Assembly (NCBI RefSeq): GCF_000276665.1
Contig: NW_004955463.1
Location: 7,300,797 to 7,364,796, forward strand
Source of the DNA: Chinchilla lanigera
Lineage: Eukaryota; Chordata; Mammalia; Rodentia; Chinchillidae
DNA length: 64,000 nucleotides
Direction: 5' to 3'
The notes beneath the pieces are model-generated. The model made no database searches. It was not told the DNA's origin and saw nothing but the letters and a program-made list of their open reading frames with translations. This document shows positions 42,236 through 55,194 of the stretch, in pieces (within the stretch, counting starts at the first letter, position 1; every line of letters begins with the position of its first letter). Position numbers and translations under genes: made by a program.

Positions 42236-42589
42236 TAAAAGAATACAGTTTTTTTATAGACTGAAAGCTTGAAACTAAGCTTTTTTAAAGGGTCAGATGA
42301 TGCCCCTAAACTGTTATCAGTAAAATTCATCTGTTAATAATACTGCTTTTATTTAACTTAAAAAAATGCTGTGATCTTATTTGTTGGTCCACTCAGGAAC
42401 ATCAAATCATTTTTCCTTACTGATTTCAGATTCAACATAAATGAAGTCATTATAACATTTCATTATGTAAATGTACATGTTATTCAATGGCTTACATATC
42501 AACATTTGTAAAGACATACACTTAAATAAAGGTCAAATTCACTGTAGTGACTTATGAGGTCTACCCTTCATTCTCTCACATCCTTTAAC

Positions 42590-42880
42590 AAGGTTTGACT
42601 ATAGATGATGTGGTATTTGAGGTAAGGCATTTAGGAAGGAATTAGGTCTTGAGGGCAGAACCTTCATAAATGGGATTAGTGCCTTATTAAAGAGGCCCAC
42701 ATGAAGTAGCTCTCCGCCATGTGAAGATGTAGTGAAAAGATATGATCTATGAGATGCAGGATCTGATCAGACACAGAATCTGTTACTGTCTGACCTTGGA
42801 TTTTCCAGCCTCCAAAAGTATGATAAATAAATTATAATATTTTGTTACAGCAACATGAAAGGACTAAGAAAATAACCAAT
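42590..42880 (+). mobile_element. MLT1/MST-type LTR remnant (second copy)
   Basis: The same motif order as the element 650 bp upstream: GGAATTAGGTCTTGAGGG, GGGATTAGTGCCTTATTAA, CCGCCATGTGAAGATG, and TTTTCCAGCCTCCAAAAG. The close pair may be two LTRs of one element whose interior is lost, or independent insertions. Confidence 0.72.
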
Positions 42881-43072
42881 ATTTAGCACCATGATAAATA
42901 TTTACATACTTGAAAAGTATCCTAATGTGTGATAAAATACATTTACATTTACATGTCTTTTTAACTACTAAATTATTCAATTGCAAAGTAGAAGCATTTA
43001 CCCAAAGTACATTAAAAAAAACCAACATAATAGTATAAATAGTAGTAAGCAGTCATTATTTGAAATACTTAC

Positions 43073-43148
43073 CACTCTTCAATGATATTTAGTATCACAC
43101 GGTTACAGTCAGGACTCAGCCCATACATGAAAAATGATAAAGGAATAT
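43073..43148 (-). other. TEX15: Probable TEX15 5' non-coding exon (76 nt)
   Basis: A textbook acceptor (pyrimidine tract, TCTTTACAG) and donor (GAGTG|GTAAGT) bracket 76 nt on the TEX15 strand, between the coding start exon and the CpG island. One frame is open throughout and contains an ATG (reads MYGLSPDCNRVILNIIEE). When spliced to 36448 that frame ends in TGA overlapping the second TEX15 ATG, rather than fusing to the TEX15 frame. It is therefore best read as 5' UTR carrying an upstream ORF. RNA evidence is needed to show that it is used. Confidence 0.65.
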
Positions 43149-43596
43149 CTGTAAAGACAGAAATATGTAGAAAATTATGTTAAGAAGAGTGTCCCCCAAA
43201 TTACCTTTTTTGTCCTCTTCGTACTTTTGTTAACTCTTGATTTCTGCCTCCTTTTTGTTTCTTTTGGGGCAGTGGAGGAGGAATCTGTTTTCTCCACATC
43301 TCAATTCCTTTTTTCTTCTTTCATCCTTTTCTCAGTATTTTTTTTTACTTTTCCCTTTGCTACATTCTCATCTGCTACCCAGAGTTCCACTGTCAGACCA
43401 CCAATCTTACAGTCTTTAGTAGGAAAAACAACACTGTGATATAGCAAATAGGCTTGCACTAGTTTTTACAAATTTACACATATCAAAAAACATGGTGCTA
43501 CACATAGCACTAAACACTCACACTGCTACTTTTATACCAAATTTTTAATTAACAATCATTGTAACAGTTATAATACATGCTATGCACTAGGCAGGT

Positions 43597-43677
43597 CAGT
43601 GGTGATGAATCTATGGCATGCATGCCACAGCGGGCTGTTTATTATCCCTGAAAACTCTAAAAGGTTTCCATTACTTG
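43597..43677 (+). mobile_element. hAT-like MITE copy
   Basis: CAGTGGTGATGAATCTATGG at the left end, GCATGCATGCCACAGC and TCTAAAAGGTTTCCATTAC to the right. About 81 bp. Confidence 0.6.
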
Positions 43678-45029
43678 ATATACTTTATATATATAATCTC
43701 ATTTTATTTTCACAGACTGGCTGTATTCTCATTTTCAAATGAGAAAACGAAGTTTAAGAAACTTGCCTGTGGTTACCCGGCTGCGAAGTTGGCTTTCAAG
43801 TCTGGGTTTGATGCCTAGAAGTTTGGATTTTAAACCACTACACTACCCCAACCTGGTTCTTAAATTTCTTTTTAGAGGCATTTTAACTTTGAGTGTATGC
43901 ACCATAAGAACAATAAGAACTGTAATTAGTACAAATCTTAATGACTTGTTATAGTCAGCTTTATGTTCTTATGAAGCTAGATAATTTTAAACTCTGGTCT
44001 TTGTATCTGGATACTAGTACTGTCTACATGGTAATATATACTGGGTATTAATTCATATATTTAAAATACTAAATATATTTCAAAAGCTATCTTTACTAGT
44101 GAAACAGTCAGCAAAATCTGAGACTCACTCCAAATTCTAGATTTTTTTCATCTCCAAATTAGGTATTCAGAAAATCAAAAGGTATTGAAGTAGACATTCT
44201 AGATCAATTTTAGAAAGTATCACTCCTATATACTGTAAATAGTATAAAAATTATCTGCATGTATTACTTTGCCTATACTCAAATGCTTTAATGAAGTATG
44301 ACTCACTGCCCAAGAAACTCAGGGAAGTACTATAAAAGGAGAGAATGTATAGAAAAAATCAGGGCAAATATAGCCATATAATGCCAGAATAACAGGAGAA
44401 GCTGGCATACAAAAACAAAATATCAAATAATTTATGAACTAGAAATTCTAAACAATTGGATAGTGGTTGTCCATACCTCACTGGCATTCACATAAGGCTA
44501 TAAATAACTGTGTGAATTATATGGGTGATACATACATTCAGATGTGGATGGTTTTCCCTTTCTCCCAACCCCTCACACTCTTCCTTAACAATTTGTGCCT
44601 GGGAGAACAGCAGTTGCTACAAAGGAAGTGGCTGTTCTGTCATCAACAACCTGTTAACCCCAAAATACACCACCACAACAATGACCAAGTACACTGTGGA
44701 GCGGGCTTCACAAATATACCTACCACTCAAGCACTCAGCAATGAAGAGATTTACCATGAAGGGAATGAATACTCCAGATATGCACCTTGACACCATCCCC
44801 ACAAAACTGTCTGAGCCGAAGGAATAAGGGAAAGTTCCATGTTGTATTTATGAGTGGATATCCAGAAAACATAACGAGAATGAATATTCACCAAACAAGC
44901 TCCATACTTGAGTAATCTATATATCTAACATTTAAAAAAAAAAATCAGCAGTCAATGTGGGTAAGAACTAGCTAATGACTGTAGAAAAACTATAAATATA
45001 GCATATCTGTTATACATATAGTAAGCTAA

Positions 45030-47420
45030 AGGGTAGTTAGATGCAGAAAAAGCTTTTGAAAAGTCCAGCAACCATTCATGATAAACACCCTACAGAAAAC
45101 TGAAAAAAAAAACCAACCAAACAAACAAAAAACAACCCTACAGTCTTTATCTCAATGTGATAAATGCCATCTATGACAAACCAATAGCCGATATTGTAAT
45201 AAATGGCTAAAAACTGAGAATTTTCACTCAAAAATCAGGAACAAGACAAGGTTGTCCACTGTCTTCACTCTTATTCAATATAGTTCAGGAAACCTTAGCC
45301 AGAGCACTTAGACAAAAGAAATAAATAAAATGAATAAAAACAGGAAAGGAACAAATTAAATTATCATTATTAAAAGATGACATGATACTCTATATAGAAG
45401 ACCCCAAAAAACTGCTTCAAAAGACTTCTAGATTTAGTAAGCAAATTAAGCAGGGTAGCTGGATATAAAGCCAACACTCAAAAGTCAATAGACTTCCTGT
45501 ACATGAATAACAAACTCACTGAGAGAGAAATCAGGGAAATATTTCACAATGGCATCCAAAAATTGAAATACCTAGGAATCAATCTACTGAAGGATGTAAA
45601 AGACCTCTACACGGAAAACTACATTACTCTGAAAAAGGAGATTGAAGAGGATATCAGAAAATGGAAAGATATCCCTTGCTCTTGGGTAGGAAGAATCAAT
45701 ATAATGAACATGGCCATACTTCCAAAACTATTAAACAGATTTAATGCATTTCCAATCAAAATTCCAACAGGATATCTCACACTATTTGAGAAAGCAATCC
45801 TAAAACTCATTTGGAACCAGAAAAGACCTAAACTAGAATAGCAGAGTCAATTCTGGGCAACAAAGGCAAGGCAGGGGAGATCACAATTCCTGACTTGAAA
45901 TTATACTATAAAGGTACTGTGATAAAAACAGCATGGTACTGGCCAAAAAAAAAAAAAAAAAAAAGAGAGACCCAAAGACTATTGGAACAGATTAGAAGAT
46001 ACAGAAACAACTCCACACATACTCAGCCACCTTATCTTTGATGAAGGTGTTAAACATTCACTGGAAGAAAAATAGCCTCTTTAATAAACGGTGATGGAAA
46101 AACTGACTGCACATGCTGAAGATTGAAACTGGACTGTATCTTTCACCACACACTAAACTAAATTTGAAACGGATCAAAGATCTAAACATTAAACCTGAAA
46201 CATTAAATCTGCTTGAAGACAGAATAGGTAAAACTCTTGAAGACATTAGTGTAGGCAAAGATTTTATAACTAAAATCCCGATCACACAGGAACTATCACA
46301 AAGCATCAGTAACTGGGATCTCATCTTATTAAAAAGCTTTTGCACAGCAAGAGAAACCACTAACAGAGTGAAGAGACAGCCCACAATATGGCAAAAAATG
46401 TTTGCCAGATGTTCTCAAAGGATTACTGTTGAGAACATACAAAGAACACAAAAAATCAGACTTCTCAAATTTAAAGACCCAATCCACAAATGGTCATCTG
46501 AGATGAATACACATTTGTCAGATGAAGAAATACAAATAGCAAATAAATATACAAAAAAATGTTCAACTTCACTGGTCATTTGAGAGATGCAAATTAAAAC
46601 AACACTGGGATTCCTTCTCACACCAGAAAAAATGGCTATTATCAAGAAATCAACTAATAACAAATGCTGGAGGGGCTGTGATGAAAAAGGAATCCTTCTC
46701 CACTCTTGGTGGGAGTGTAGACTGGTAAAACCACTGAAAATCCATGTGGAGATTCCTCAAAAAACTAGGACTGAAGGGCCTATTTGACCCAGGTATTCCC
46801 CTTCTGGGTATTTTTTCAGAAAGAATTAAAAACACTGTACCACAGAGATATATATGTACCCATGTTTATAGCAGCACAATTTTAATAGGCAGATCTTGGA
46901 AACAACCCAGATGCCCATCTACTGAGGAATGGATAAAAAAGATGTGGTCTTTTATTACACTAGACTATTACTCAATGATAAAGAAGGATAAACTGGAGAC
47001 TTTTACAGGTAAATGGCTTCAACCTGAGACCATACTCATAAGTAAAATAAACCAGACACACGTGCAACATTGTATTGTCTCCCTAGTGTGAGAAGATGAA
47101 AGAATAAATAAGATCCAAAATGTACAAAAGACACTGTAAAATGGGAAGAATCTTTAAAAGGAAAGAGAAATTGGGGTGGGGTAATGGAGAAAAGAAGGGA
47201 AAAGCAAAAAAAAAGTACATAAAAGATAGGATAATTATACTACTAATTTCTTTTAGTTCACTAAAAAGAAAGGTTTGTGCTAATATTATTTGGACAATTA
47301 AATGCCAATACCATGTATTCTTGAGTAACTAATTTAAAGATAATATGAAATACATTAATCGTTTTTGCCTATTTATTCTTTGAAAATTTTTTTCTCTTTA
47401 AAATTAAAAAAAAAAAGAAA
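45030..47420 (+). mobile_element. 5'-truncated, dead L1 LINE
   Basis: About 2.4 kb of L1 ORF2 downstream of the reverse transcriptase core, then the 3' UTR, ending in CTTTAAAATTAAAAAAAAAAAAG. Recognisable protein pieces occur in different frames (for example YLGINLLKDVKDLYTENYIT at about 45.57 kb and TWWECRLVKPLKIH-like text near 46.7 kb), so ORF2 is broken by frameshifts. The catalytic FADD-type position near 45.38 kb reads KDD. It cannot move on its own. Antisense to TEX15, in its 5' intron. Confidence 0.9.
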
Positions 47421-47689
47421 AACAAGTGCTGCATCATCCAAAGGTTTTAACAAAGAAGGTACTTGGTTGGTAAGCCTGTTCACAAATTCACAGGAGAAAT
47501 TTAAAAAAAAAAAAATCCTAAAATTGTCAATACTGTTTTTTTCTCTCACTGGAAATAATCTAGTAGAGAAACTATAAATTTAATCTGCAGGTGATTTAAT
47601 CCACAGAGGAATATATGTGTATGCATGGCTGAACTATTTAAAGTGTCTGTTAAATATAAGAATTCTATATTTGTGATGATTTATCCTTT

Positions 47690-47848
47690 TGGGGGGTGGA
47701 TAGTACTGGAGATGGAACCCAGGGACTTTATACTGAGCTACATCCCCAGCCTTTGCTAAAACTTTGTTGAGACAGTGCCTTACAAAGTTGCTAAATTGAC
47801 CATTGGCTTCAAGCTTGTGATCATCCTGTTTCAGCCTCCCGGTGTATG
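47690..47848 (-). mobile_element. B1-ID fused SINE
   Basis: GGAGATGGAACCCAGGGAC and GAGCTACATCCCCAGCC (ID part), then TTGTTGAGACAGTGCC and CATCCTGTTTCAGCCTCC (B1 part). Confidence 0.75.
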
Positions 47849-47851
47849 ATG

Positions 47852-48180
47852 GTTAATACTGATTATCTACTTGATTAACTTGAGAGACACTTAAAAGATT
47901 ACTAAAGCATAATCTGAGTATGTCTGGGTGGGTCATGGGAGCATGACCTTGGGGACTCTACCTGGTTCCTGGTCCCTTCCTCCTGGGCTGTACTTTCTGG
48001 ATGCTGTGAGGTAAGCAGCCTTCCCCCACCATGATCTTCTGCCATGATTTATCTACCTTGGAGCCATCCGACCATGGAATGAAATCTCTAAAACTGTGAG
48101 CCAAAATGAACTTCTCCTCCTTTAAATTATAGGTGTCAAGTATTTTGTCCCAGCAAAGGAACCTAATATAGTACTGATTG
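47852..48180 (+). mobile_element. LTR remnant (MaLR/MLT-like)
   Basis: It runs from GATGGTTAATACTGATTATC to a typical 3' LTR end with GTGAGCCAAAATGAAC and a TTTTGTCCCAGCAAAGGAA tail, the same end type as the other MaLR-like LTRs but with a different 5' part. No coding content. Confidence 0.6.
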
Positions 48181-48199
48181 GTATGTTTCAAATTTTCCT

Positions 48200-49600
48200 C
48201 CTTAAAAACTCTCTTTAATAAAAAAAAAGGCTTATGAAAGTTTGAACAAAAATGTTTCACCTATTTCAAACCTGTTTCAGGAGATGCTAAGGATCTGTTA
48301 TATGGTGACAATTCAAATGCTCCTACAGAGAAAGAAACCAAGAAGTCAAGTCTACAAAAACTGTTAGCCTGGGAGAAAAAAAATCCCAATGTTAATTTTA
48401 TATGAGGACAGAATACAGAACACAATATCAACTTAAGATAAGCAACAATTTGGGATATAAAAGTACACTGGAAAAAATTATGTGAGCTCAAGATGAAAAC
48501 ATGCAGGGAAGTAGAGAAATGAAGTTATCACTGACAGGTATAGGGTGATGAATTGATAGCATTCAACTATTTAAGTCACTGAGTTTTGAATCTATTTTTA
48601 AATAAAAATTTGGGGTTGAAAGCAAAGTTCTTAACAGGCACCTCTGGATTGTGGAAAGCACAGAATTAAAAAAAAGTACTATTAGCAAGTCTGCTGTTTA
48701 GGTATGTACTACACTTTTTAAGTGTAGGTTATGGCTATGCAAACAGAGTGATATAATAAACTCATTAATGAAATTACCTGATTTCTAGTTGAGGTTAACT
48801 AAAGGTGGCAGTTGTGAAACTGTGGTGCCTAGTCCAACAGCAGCACCACCAACTGGTAAGTTGTTGGCTATGCTCCTCTTGTGGCAGGATTGTGGAATTT
48901 GTGGGATAGGCCTAGCAGTCTGTGTCTGGAAAGTTCTACAGGTGATTGTGATTGAATTTGAGATCCACTAGTCTCACATAATTTTTTCTTCTTTATCAGT
49001 AGTTTATTTCAGCCAGTGTCATTTAAAAAAGAAATGTTCTTAACTTAGAACTGCACTTTCAGACTTAATGTTTCTATACAGGAAGAAATCAAAAGAAAAA
49101 AGAAAACTTTTTTTTTTTTTTTTTAAATGGGAAGGGGCATCCCATTAAAGCAGGGAGGAGGGAGGAGTAGGCATTGCTGACAGTTAACTGATTGTGACCA
49201 TCTGAGTAAGAAACACCCAAAGACACTGGATCAGCATAGTGGTTGAAGGGATTTACTAAAGACAGAGGGCCCAGCCTGGATAGGCTTTCACCTGAATGGA
49301 ATAAAAGAGAAACCAAGAAGGAAGGCTCACTTCTGTTACTTTTAAAGAGCTCCAGTCCTCACTTTCACCTTAGCCATCATTTCCTGGCTTCCACCACAGC
49401 CTCTTTATTCTTTCATTGCAGATCTTTCAGCCTCCTGACACAACTCACAGGGAACACTACAGTGAGTTCCAAGCCTTTGACTAGATCCTCCAGCACGAAG
49501 ACAGCCCTTTTGTACTCCTCCACACCTAACTCTGTAGGCAGCTACTGTAAGCCTATCTTCTAAATATACATTTGTATATGTTACACTAAATATGTTTTTC
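48200..49600. other. Intron stretch without recognised features
   Basis: A poly(T) tract occurs near 49109-49126. Otherwise nothing could be assigned. Confidence 0.35.
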
Positions 49601-49879
49601 TAGTTAGCACTGATTGAAACATAGTGTAAGGAGAAGCTGAGGCTAGAAATAGATCACACGTGTGAGGGGTGAGGAAAGGCCAGTCCTAGAACATAGAGTG
49701 CCTCAGGCAAACCATGTGATCAAGCTGCTCCAGTCCAGAGAAACACCAAGCCTGAGACAATCCGAGCCATTAGTTGCTAGGCAAAGCTGTGTAATGTGAC
49801 ATTAACTCTGTCAAATGTATAAATAAATGGCCCTATGGTGGTTGAGCAGTTTTCCTTTCCTCCCCTCTGGAGAGAGAGG

Positions 49880-51425
49880 GCTCCACCTGATCTCAGCTTT
49901 TGTTTCTTATTTTTATTTTTCCCATGCTCTTGCTCTCCTTCCCCTGGGAACTCCAAGAGCTGAGCTTGGATGTGGCATATAGATTTTGGTACCAAAGAAG
50001 CAGTGTTGTTGTTGTGATGATATCTGGCCACATGGTTGAGGAGCTTTTGGAATTGGCTTGTGGAGAGTCTGGAAAGGTTTGGAGATGCTTGCTGAAGAAG
50101 CAGCCCTGGAATGCTGTTAAGCTGAACTCAATGGAAGATTCTGGTCAGAGTTCAGAAAACCATAGTGCTGATAGAAATGCTCTCCTAAACATGAGGCTCA
50201 GGAGGTTTCAGTCAGGAATGACTGCATTGGCTGTTGGACTCCAGACCATATGGGTTATGCTTTGGCAGAAAATTTGCTCTAGAGTTTGCCTGAGACTGAG
50301 ATTAAAGGTGGCAGATTAATCTGGTAGAAGAAATTTCAAGGCAGTCTAACACTGAGGCACTGGCATGGCTACTGTTGAGGGCTTTTAGTTAAATGTATGT
50401 TAAGAATCAAGAAAAAACAGCCCAGCAGAATGATTTAAAAAGTTCTGAGTCTGGCTAGAAAGAAAACTCCAGAAAAGTTCCAGACTGCAAAGATGCAGCA
50501 GAGGAGACTTTGGTTGCTGAACAGATTGGCATTTAAAAGCCAAGTACTTTGGAACTGGACAATAGAAAAGATGGCCTGAGGGCATTACAAGAACAAGCAG
50601 GACTCTACCCTTTGCAGCCACAAAATTACAAAGGTGAAAGACTTCATTTTGAGAAGAAAGTGTTCCAGAATGGTGGTAGCCTAGGAAATTTGTTCCTCAG
50701 GAATGGTTCACAGTGCTCAGTAATACAGGCCCTCAACTTCTACAGCTAAGAGAGAAGAAAGCCTGGTTACTGCTCCAGTTGGCAGCAGATCTTGGCATCA
50801 TCCACTTGATACTGGTTTTAGGTGTATGCAGAATGTAAGATTTGGGTCAGGAGGATTCCACCCAGATTTTAGAAGAAGGCCTGGGAAACCAGGCAGTGTG
50901 TGCCTGAGGGAGAAGCATATAAAGCTGTGAGTGTGAAGCTAAAGATTCAGTGGAGACCCCTAGAAGTTTGGAGAAGCCAGGAACATGAATCACCTGAGCA
51001 AAACTGTAAGAGGGAGCAGAGCTGGCTCAAGACAGAAGCTATGGGAGAAACAACCACTGGAAATGGCACAGGGGCGGAACCACCTAAGCCCTTTGGAGTT
51101 TTACATATTGCCACAGATCAAACCAGATGCAGGACTTAATGTTAGCCCTGCAGGATTTTGTACTTGCTTTGGTTCCATTTCTTTCTATACCATTTGTGCT
51201 TTTTGGAACGGGAACATTTATCTTGTGCCAGTGTATGTTGGAAATATGTAACTTCTCCATTTGTATATGGGTTCATAGCTAAGAGTTTGCCTTAAGTCTC
51301 AAGGGAGACTTTGGGCTTGGATTTTTCAACAGTGCTGAAACTGGCAGGACTTTGCCAACTCTTGGATGGACTAAATGCATTTTGCATGAAGGGATGTGAA
51401 TCAGTCTTCTGGGGTTGGGTTGGAA
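49880..51425 (+). mobile_element. MaLR-type internal region (non-coding remnant)
   Basis: Sequence abutting the LTR at 51426 resembles the non-coding internal part of MaLR elements: GGTACCAAAGAAGCAGTG near the left end, then GGAATTGGCTTGTGGAGAG, and ATTTTGCATGAAGGGATGTG just before the LTR. No pol or gag domain is recognisable in the frames present. A matching 5' LTR was not found. The stretch 49600-49880, with TATAAATAAATGG near 49818, may be part of another LTR. Confidence 0.55.
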
Positions 51426-51808
51426 TGTTATGGCTTGTATCCTGATGTTCCCTCAAGGCCTCATGCACTCACAGGTGGGAAGTTTTGAAAGTGGCTAGCT
51501 TAGGGTGTATGAATGTGTATTAATGATGTGAGTAACAGAAGCTCCACCCTGGGTATGGGTGGCACCAATCCACAGGTTTGTAGTCTGGATGGAATATAAA
51601 AGGACAGAAAGAAGGTAGGCTTGCTGGTGCTTCTGCTCGCCACCTTCCTGCCTGTCATGGTATGAATATTGATGCCACTCTGCCATGTTTTGGAGCCAGC
51701 TGATTAGAAACTGAAACCTCTACAAACTGTGTGCTGAAATAAACGTTTCCTCCTTTAACTTTGGGTGTTCAGTATTTTGCCTCAGAAACAAGAAAAGCAA
51801 CTAAGACA
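51426..51808 (+). mobile_element. MaLR-like 3' LTR
   Basis: The sense-strand member of the same LTR family. It begins TGTTATGGCTTGTATCC, has a TATAAAAG box near 51595 and an AAATAAACG poly(A) signal near 51738, and ends ...CTAAGACA. It directly follows an LTR-retrotransposon internal region. Confidence 0.78.
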
Positions 51809-52832
51809 GCATTCAATTTATTTAACAATTATTTATCAAGCAGCCACCTTGTGCCAGGCAATCTGCAGAAAGGAAAGATATGGGAGGAGAAAAGAATTGT
51901 AAACTACTTTTTTCTTCAATACCATTCAATTGGTACTAACAATACAGGTTGCCTGTTTCTGGTATACCCATATGCAGTGATATAAGTGTAATAAAGTATT
52001 TATACTAAAGCAACAAACTAGCAAAGCAAAAATCCATGGTTCATCCCTAATTCCATGATTTTGTTGTGATTCAAAGTTCTAATCTTGTTTAATGACCTAT
52101 ATTGTATGGATATATTTCTCTAAAAAGCCAGGGCAGGCTCTCCTTCAGATTCAAGGAAAATCTTTTATCTAATTATATACAGTTAAATGAGAGTCAAGTT
52201 AAAAGTAATTTACATGCTTAAATGACTGTCCCAAGAGCCTAGGCGATAGGAAGAGTACTTCCAGTCCACTTGCTTTTCATCAGGGGAGTAATTAAAGTTA
52301 AGGGGCCCCCAAGGATTAGAACTCCCTGGATTCTTTCCCTCAGAGTCTAGTAGCTGTAGGAAAAATAGATCAAGTTCCATAAAGAGGCAGAGGTCATTCT
52401 GGCTAGAGAGAAAGGTAAGAGAATAGCTAATCTCCTCATCAAACCAATCCTTCCACTTATAGTCCTTTAACCTTCTCCAACGGATGAGTTCTGCCTGGCA
52501 CTAATGAAATAGAAACACTTTACCAAGGAGCAAACTAGCAAAGGATAACTTGCATCCTACTCCACAGGAAAGACAAAATATTGGATAAACACCTTTCTAC
52601 AGCATTGCTTTCAATTTTAACTTATTTTACTAAGAACATAGTGAAAACCAAATGAGAATATAGAAAACCACTAGCTTAAAATTCATCAGCTTAGAACTCT
52701 TGCTTTCTCTATGTAGATGTAAATAGTTACTCTGCAAAGGCCCTAGAAATGAGATGTGTGTTGAGGATATAAAATGTGTAAGTTTTATTATGTTATCAAG
52801 CTGTGAAAGATGAGCAGATTAAAAAAAAACCC

Positions 52833-52975
52833 AGGCGTGGTTGTGCACACCTGTAATCCCAGCACTTGGGAGGCTGAGACAGGAGGATTGCTTTGAGTTC
52901 GAGGCCAGCCTAGGCTACAAAGTGAATTCAGGCCAACCTGAACTGTGTAGTGAAATCTTCTTCTGGTCTACTGAA
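52833..52975 (+). mobile_element. B1 SINE
   Basis: GGCGTGGTTGTGCACACC, GGCCAGCCTAGGCTACAAA and GCCAACCTGAACTGTG. It directly abuts the L1 3' end. Confidence 0.88.
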
Positions 52976-53190
52976 AGGAACAGTTAACGCTTAAATTTGT
53001 TTTCTTCTTCTTTTTAATTTTTTTGACCAATTTTGCATGTTTATATCTGGTAATCTGAATAACTAATTTGAAGACAACAATATGCAATAAACAACTATTG
53101 TTCAGTTCCTATCATCTTGTTTAGTGAAATTCTGTATTGTTTCTAGTGTTTTTAAATTGTTGTTTATTCTCTTTAAAATAAAAAAGATGA
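52955..53190 (+). mobile_element. L1 3' end, sense copy
   Basis: GACCAATTTTGCATGTTTAT, CTGGTAATCTGAATAACTA and the terminus TTCTCTTTAAAATAAAAAAG match the L1 3' UTR at 20.6-20.75 and 47.25-47.42 kb. Confidence 0.72.
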
Positions 53191-53199
53191 AAACAAAAA

Positions 53200-55190
53200 C
53201 AATTCCCCCCCCAAAATCCCAAACAGATCAAGCAATCAAACAGAGATTGCCCCAAACAGTACACTGTCAACTCAGCAGATGGAAATTACACTCAAAAAGG
53301 AGTTGGGAATTACTGTAAAAGCAAAGGGATAAGATTAGTCACTAATCTACTATGGTTATGAGACTTTTTAAAATACACTAGGGAAATGCAAAGATCAGAT
53401 GATTAAAGATGATGGCACAATTTTCAAGGGAATTAATAACATAAAACTCTTGGAAGAGAAATAATAGTAACAAACACCTTAATAAGTGTAAAAAACATTA
53501 GTTACTTTTCCCAACAACAAAGTAATCTTTGAAACTGGTAACAACTAAAGATCTATACAATTCATTTTGATTAATGTAAAAAATACAGATAAATTTCTAA
53601 CTAGGTCTGACCAACACTGAATCAACTTTTTTTCACCCACTGGCTTGTTTTCTGGTTAAAATCTAAAGGTATAGTATTACTCAGACTCTTCAGGAGTCAT
53701 TCCTCATTCCTGCCATTCAATATGTTGCTCTTAATCTTTTTTTTCTTTTTTTGGGGCCTCAATCTTACTAAGCTGTGTTAATTCAAAAAATTAAATTTTA
53801 TTTGCTAAACACCATGGCATAGAAAATATAATCATTAATAATTATTTACCTTTTATGGTTTTCTGAACTTAAAATTACTAAGTTTGTTGTTAAGGTCAGC
53901 AAGGTAAGGGTTTTCTGAAAAAAGTAAGTAATTTTATAATAGTGCCCAGAAAACTACTAACACTATCATAATTCCTGAATTAATTTACTGTATTACACAT
54001 CCTTCCATAAGGGGCAGAATGTTCATTTAAAAATCTTGATCCTAATCCTCAGTGAACATCTAACATCTAACATCCCTTCATTCTTTTCAAATGGTTCTAT
54101 TATTCATTAACTTGTGACTCCCAATTCCCTGTTTTATCCTTTAAGAGAATAAGCATAAATGGAGGGCTGCCATCTGTATGAGCTAAAAACCTTAGAAAAG
54201 CAAGCAACAGTACCTTTAAGAAAACTAAAATACTAGGCTGAATTGACTGGAATGGTCTTGAAAGAGTTAAACATAGGAGAGTGTCAAATGAATTGATCTT
54301 TACATATTGTTAATTTTCCCATTTTAAATATATGAAGAAATCAAGGTACAGAATGATGCTAAGTTTAACTAATAGGAATGGACATGAAAGACACAAAAAT
54401 GCATTTTCTAGAGGTTGATTTGTGAAAATTTTCTCTAAACTGTTTTTTGCTGTTAGCTTAAATTGCTTTCTGTTCTTTGGCCAAATGTGACTTCATATAT
54501 AGCTCACTGCTCAGAATGTAAAGGAAATATAAAGCTTAGTATAAAGTATAGGAAGTATACTTTACAGGAAATATAAAGTATAACATTATTTTAAGATTAA
54601 AGGGTTTATAGATTTCCCTGACCACTACTACCCTATGTAATTATGGTAGCAAAGAATTTGTTGATTTATTAAAAGCTCTGTCCCTTTTTTGATTTGCTTT
54701 ATTAATGGCACAAAACCACAGTGATGTTTTAATCTATATATACTGAGGAGGTATTTGCCCATATTTCTCTTTTGCAGGTAATTCTTTCTTGCTCAGTATT
54801 CTTAAAATCTTTTATTAAAAAATGAATATGACCTTGAAATGTGTCTCTACACAAGGCTTTATTTTTCAGCCACAGACAGGAAAAGGCTGCCCTCTCAAAA
54901 AAGGGCTCATCCTTACAGATGCAATAAATATGGACTAATGGAAGAAGCAAAGGACTGACAGTAAAACGCCTATGTTTGACTTTTAGTTCTGATACTATCT
55001 AATTATTTTGGATTTTAAAACTGAAACATGTTCCAAATAACAACCTCTCAATATTACTCCTAAGATTGTTTTGGTGATAGAGGGGAGTGGTATCATATCC
55101 TTTAGAAACTCTGAAGGCATAATTTTTCCCCAACAAAGAAACAAAAATCCAAAACATTTTCACAATTACAGACCTTAAGTATTGGCGCTC
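53200..55190. other. Intron stretch without recognised features
   Basis: AT-rich; no SINE, LTR or exon signal was recognised beyond simple A/T runs. Confidence 0.35.
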
Positions 55191-55194
55191 AGAA

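Noticed and set aside
45503..47091. Several plus-strand frames of 100-156 codons as host genes
   Set aside because: They are pieces of L1 ORF2 in shifted frames.
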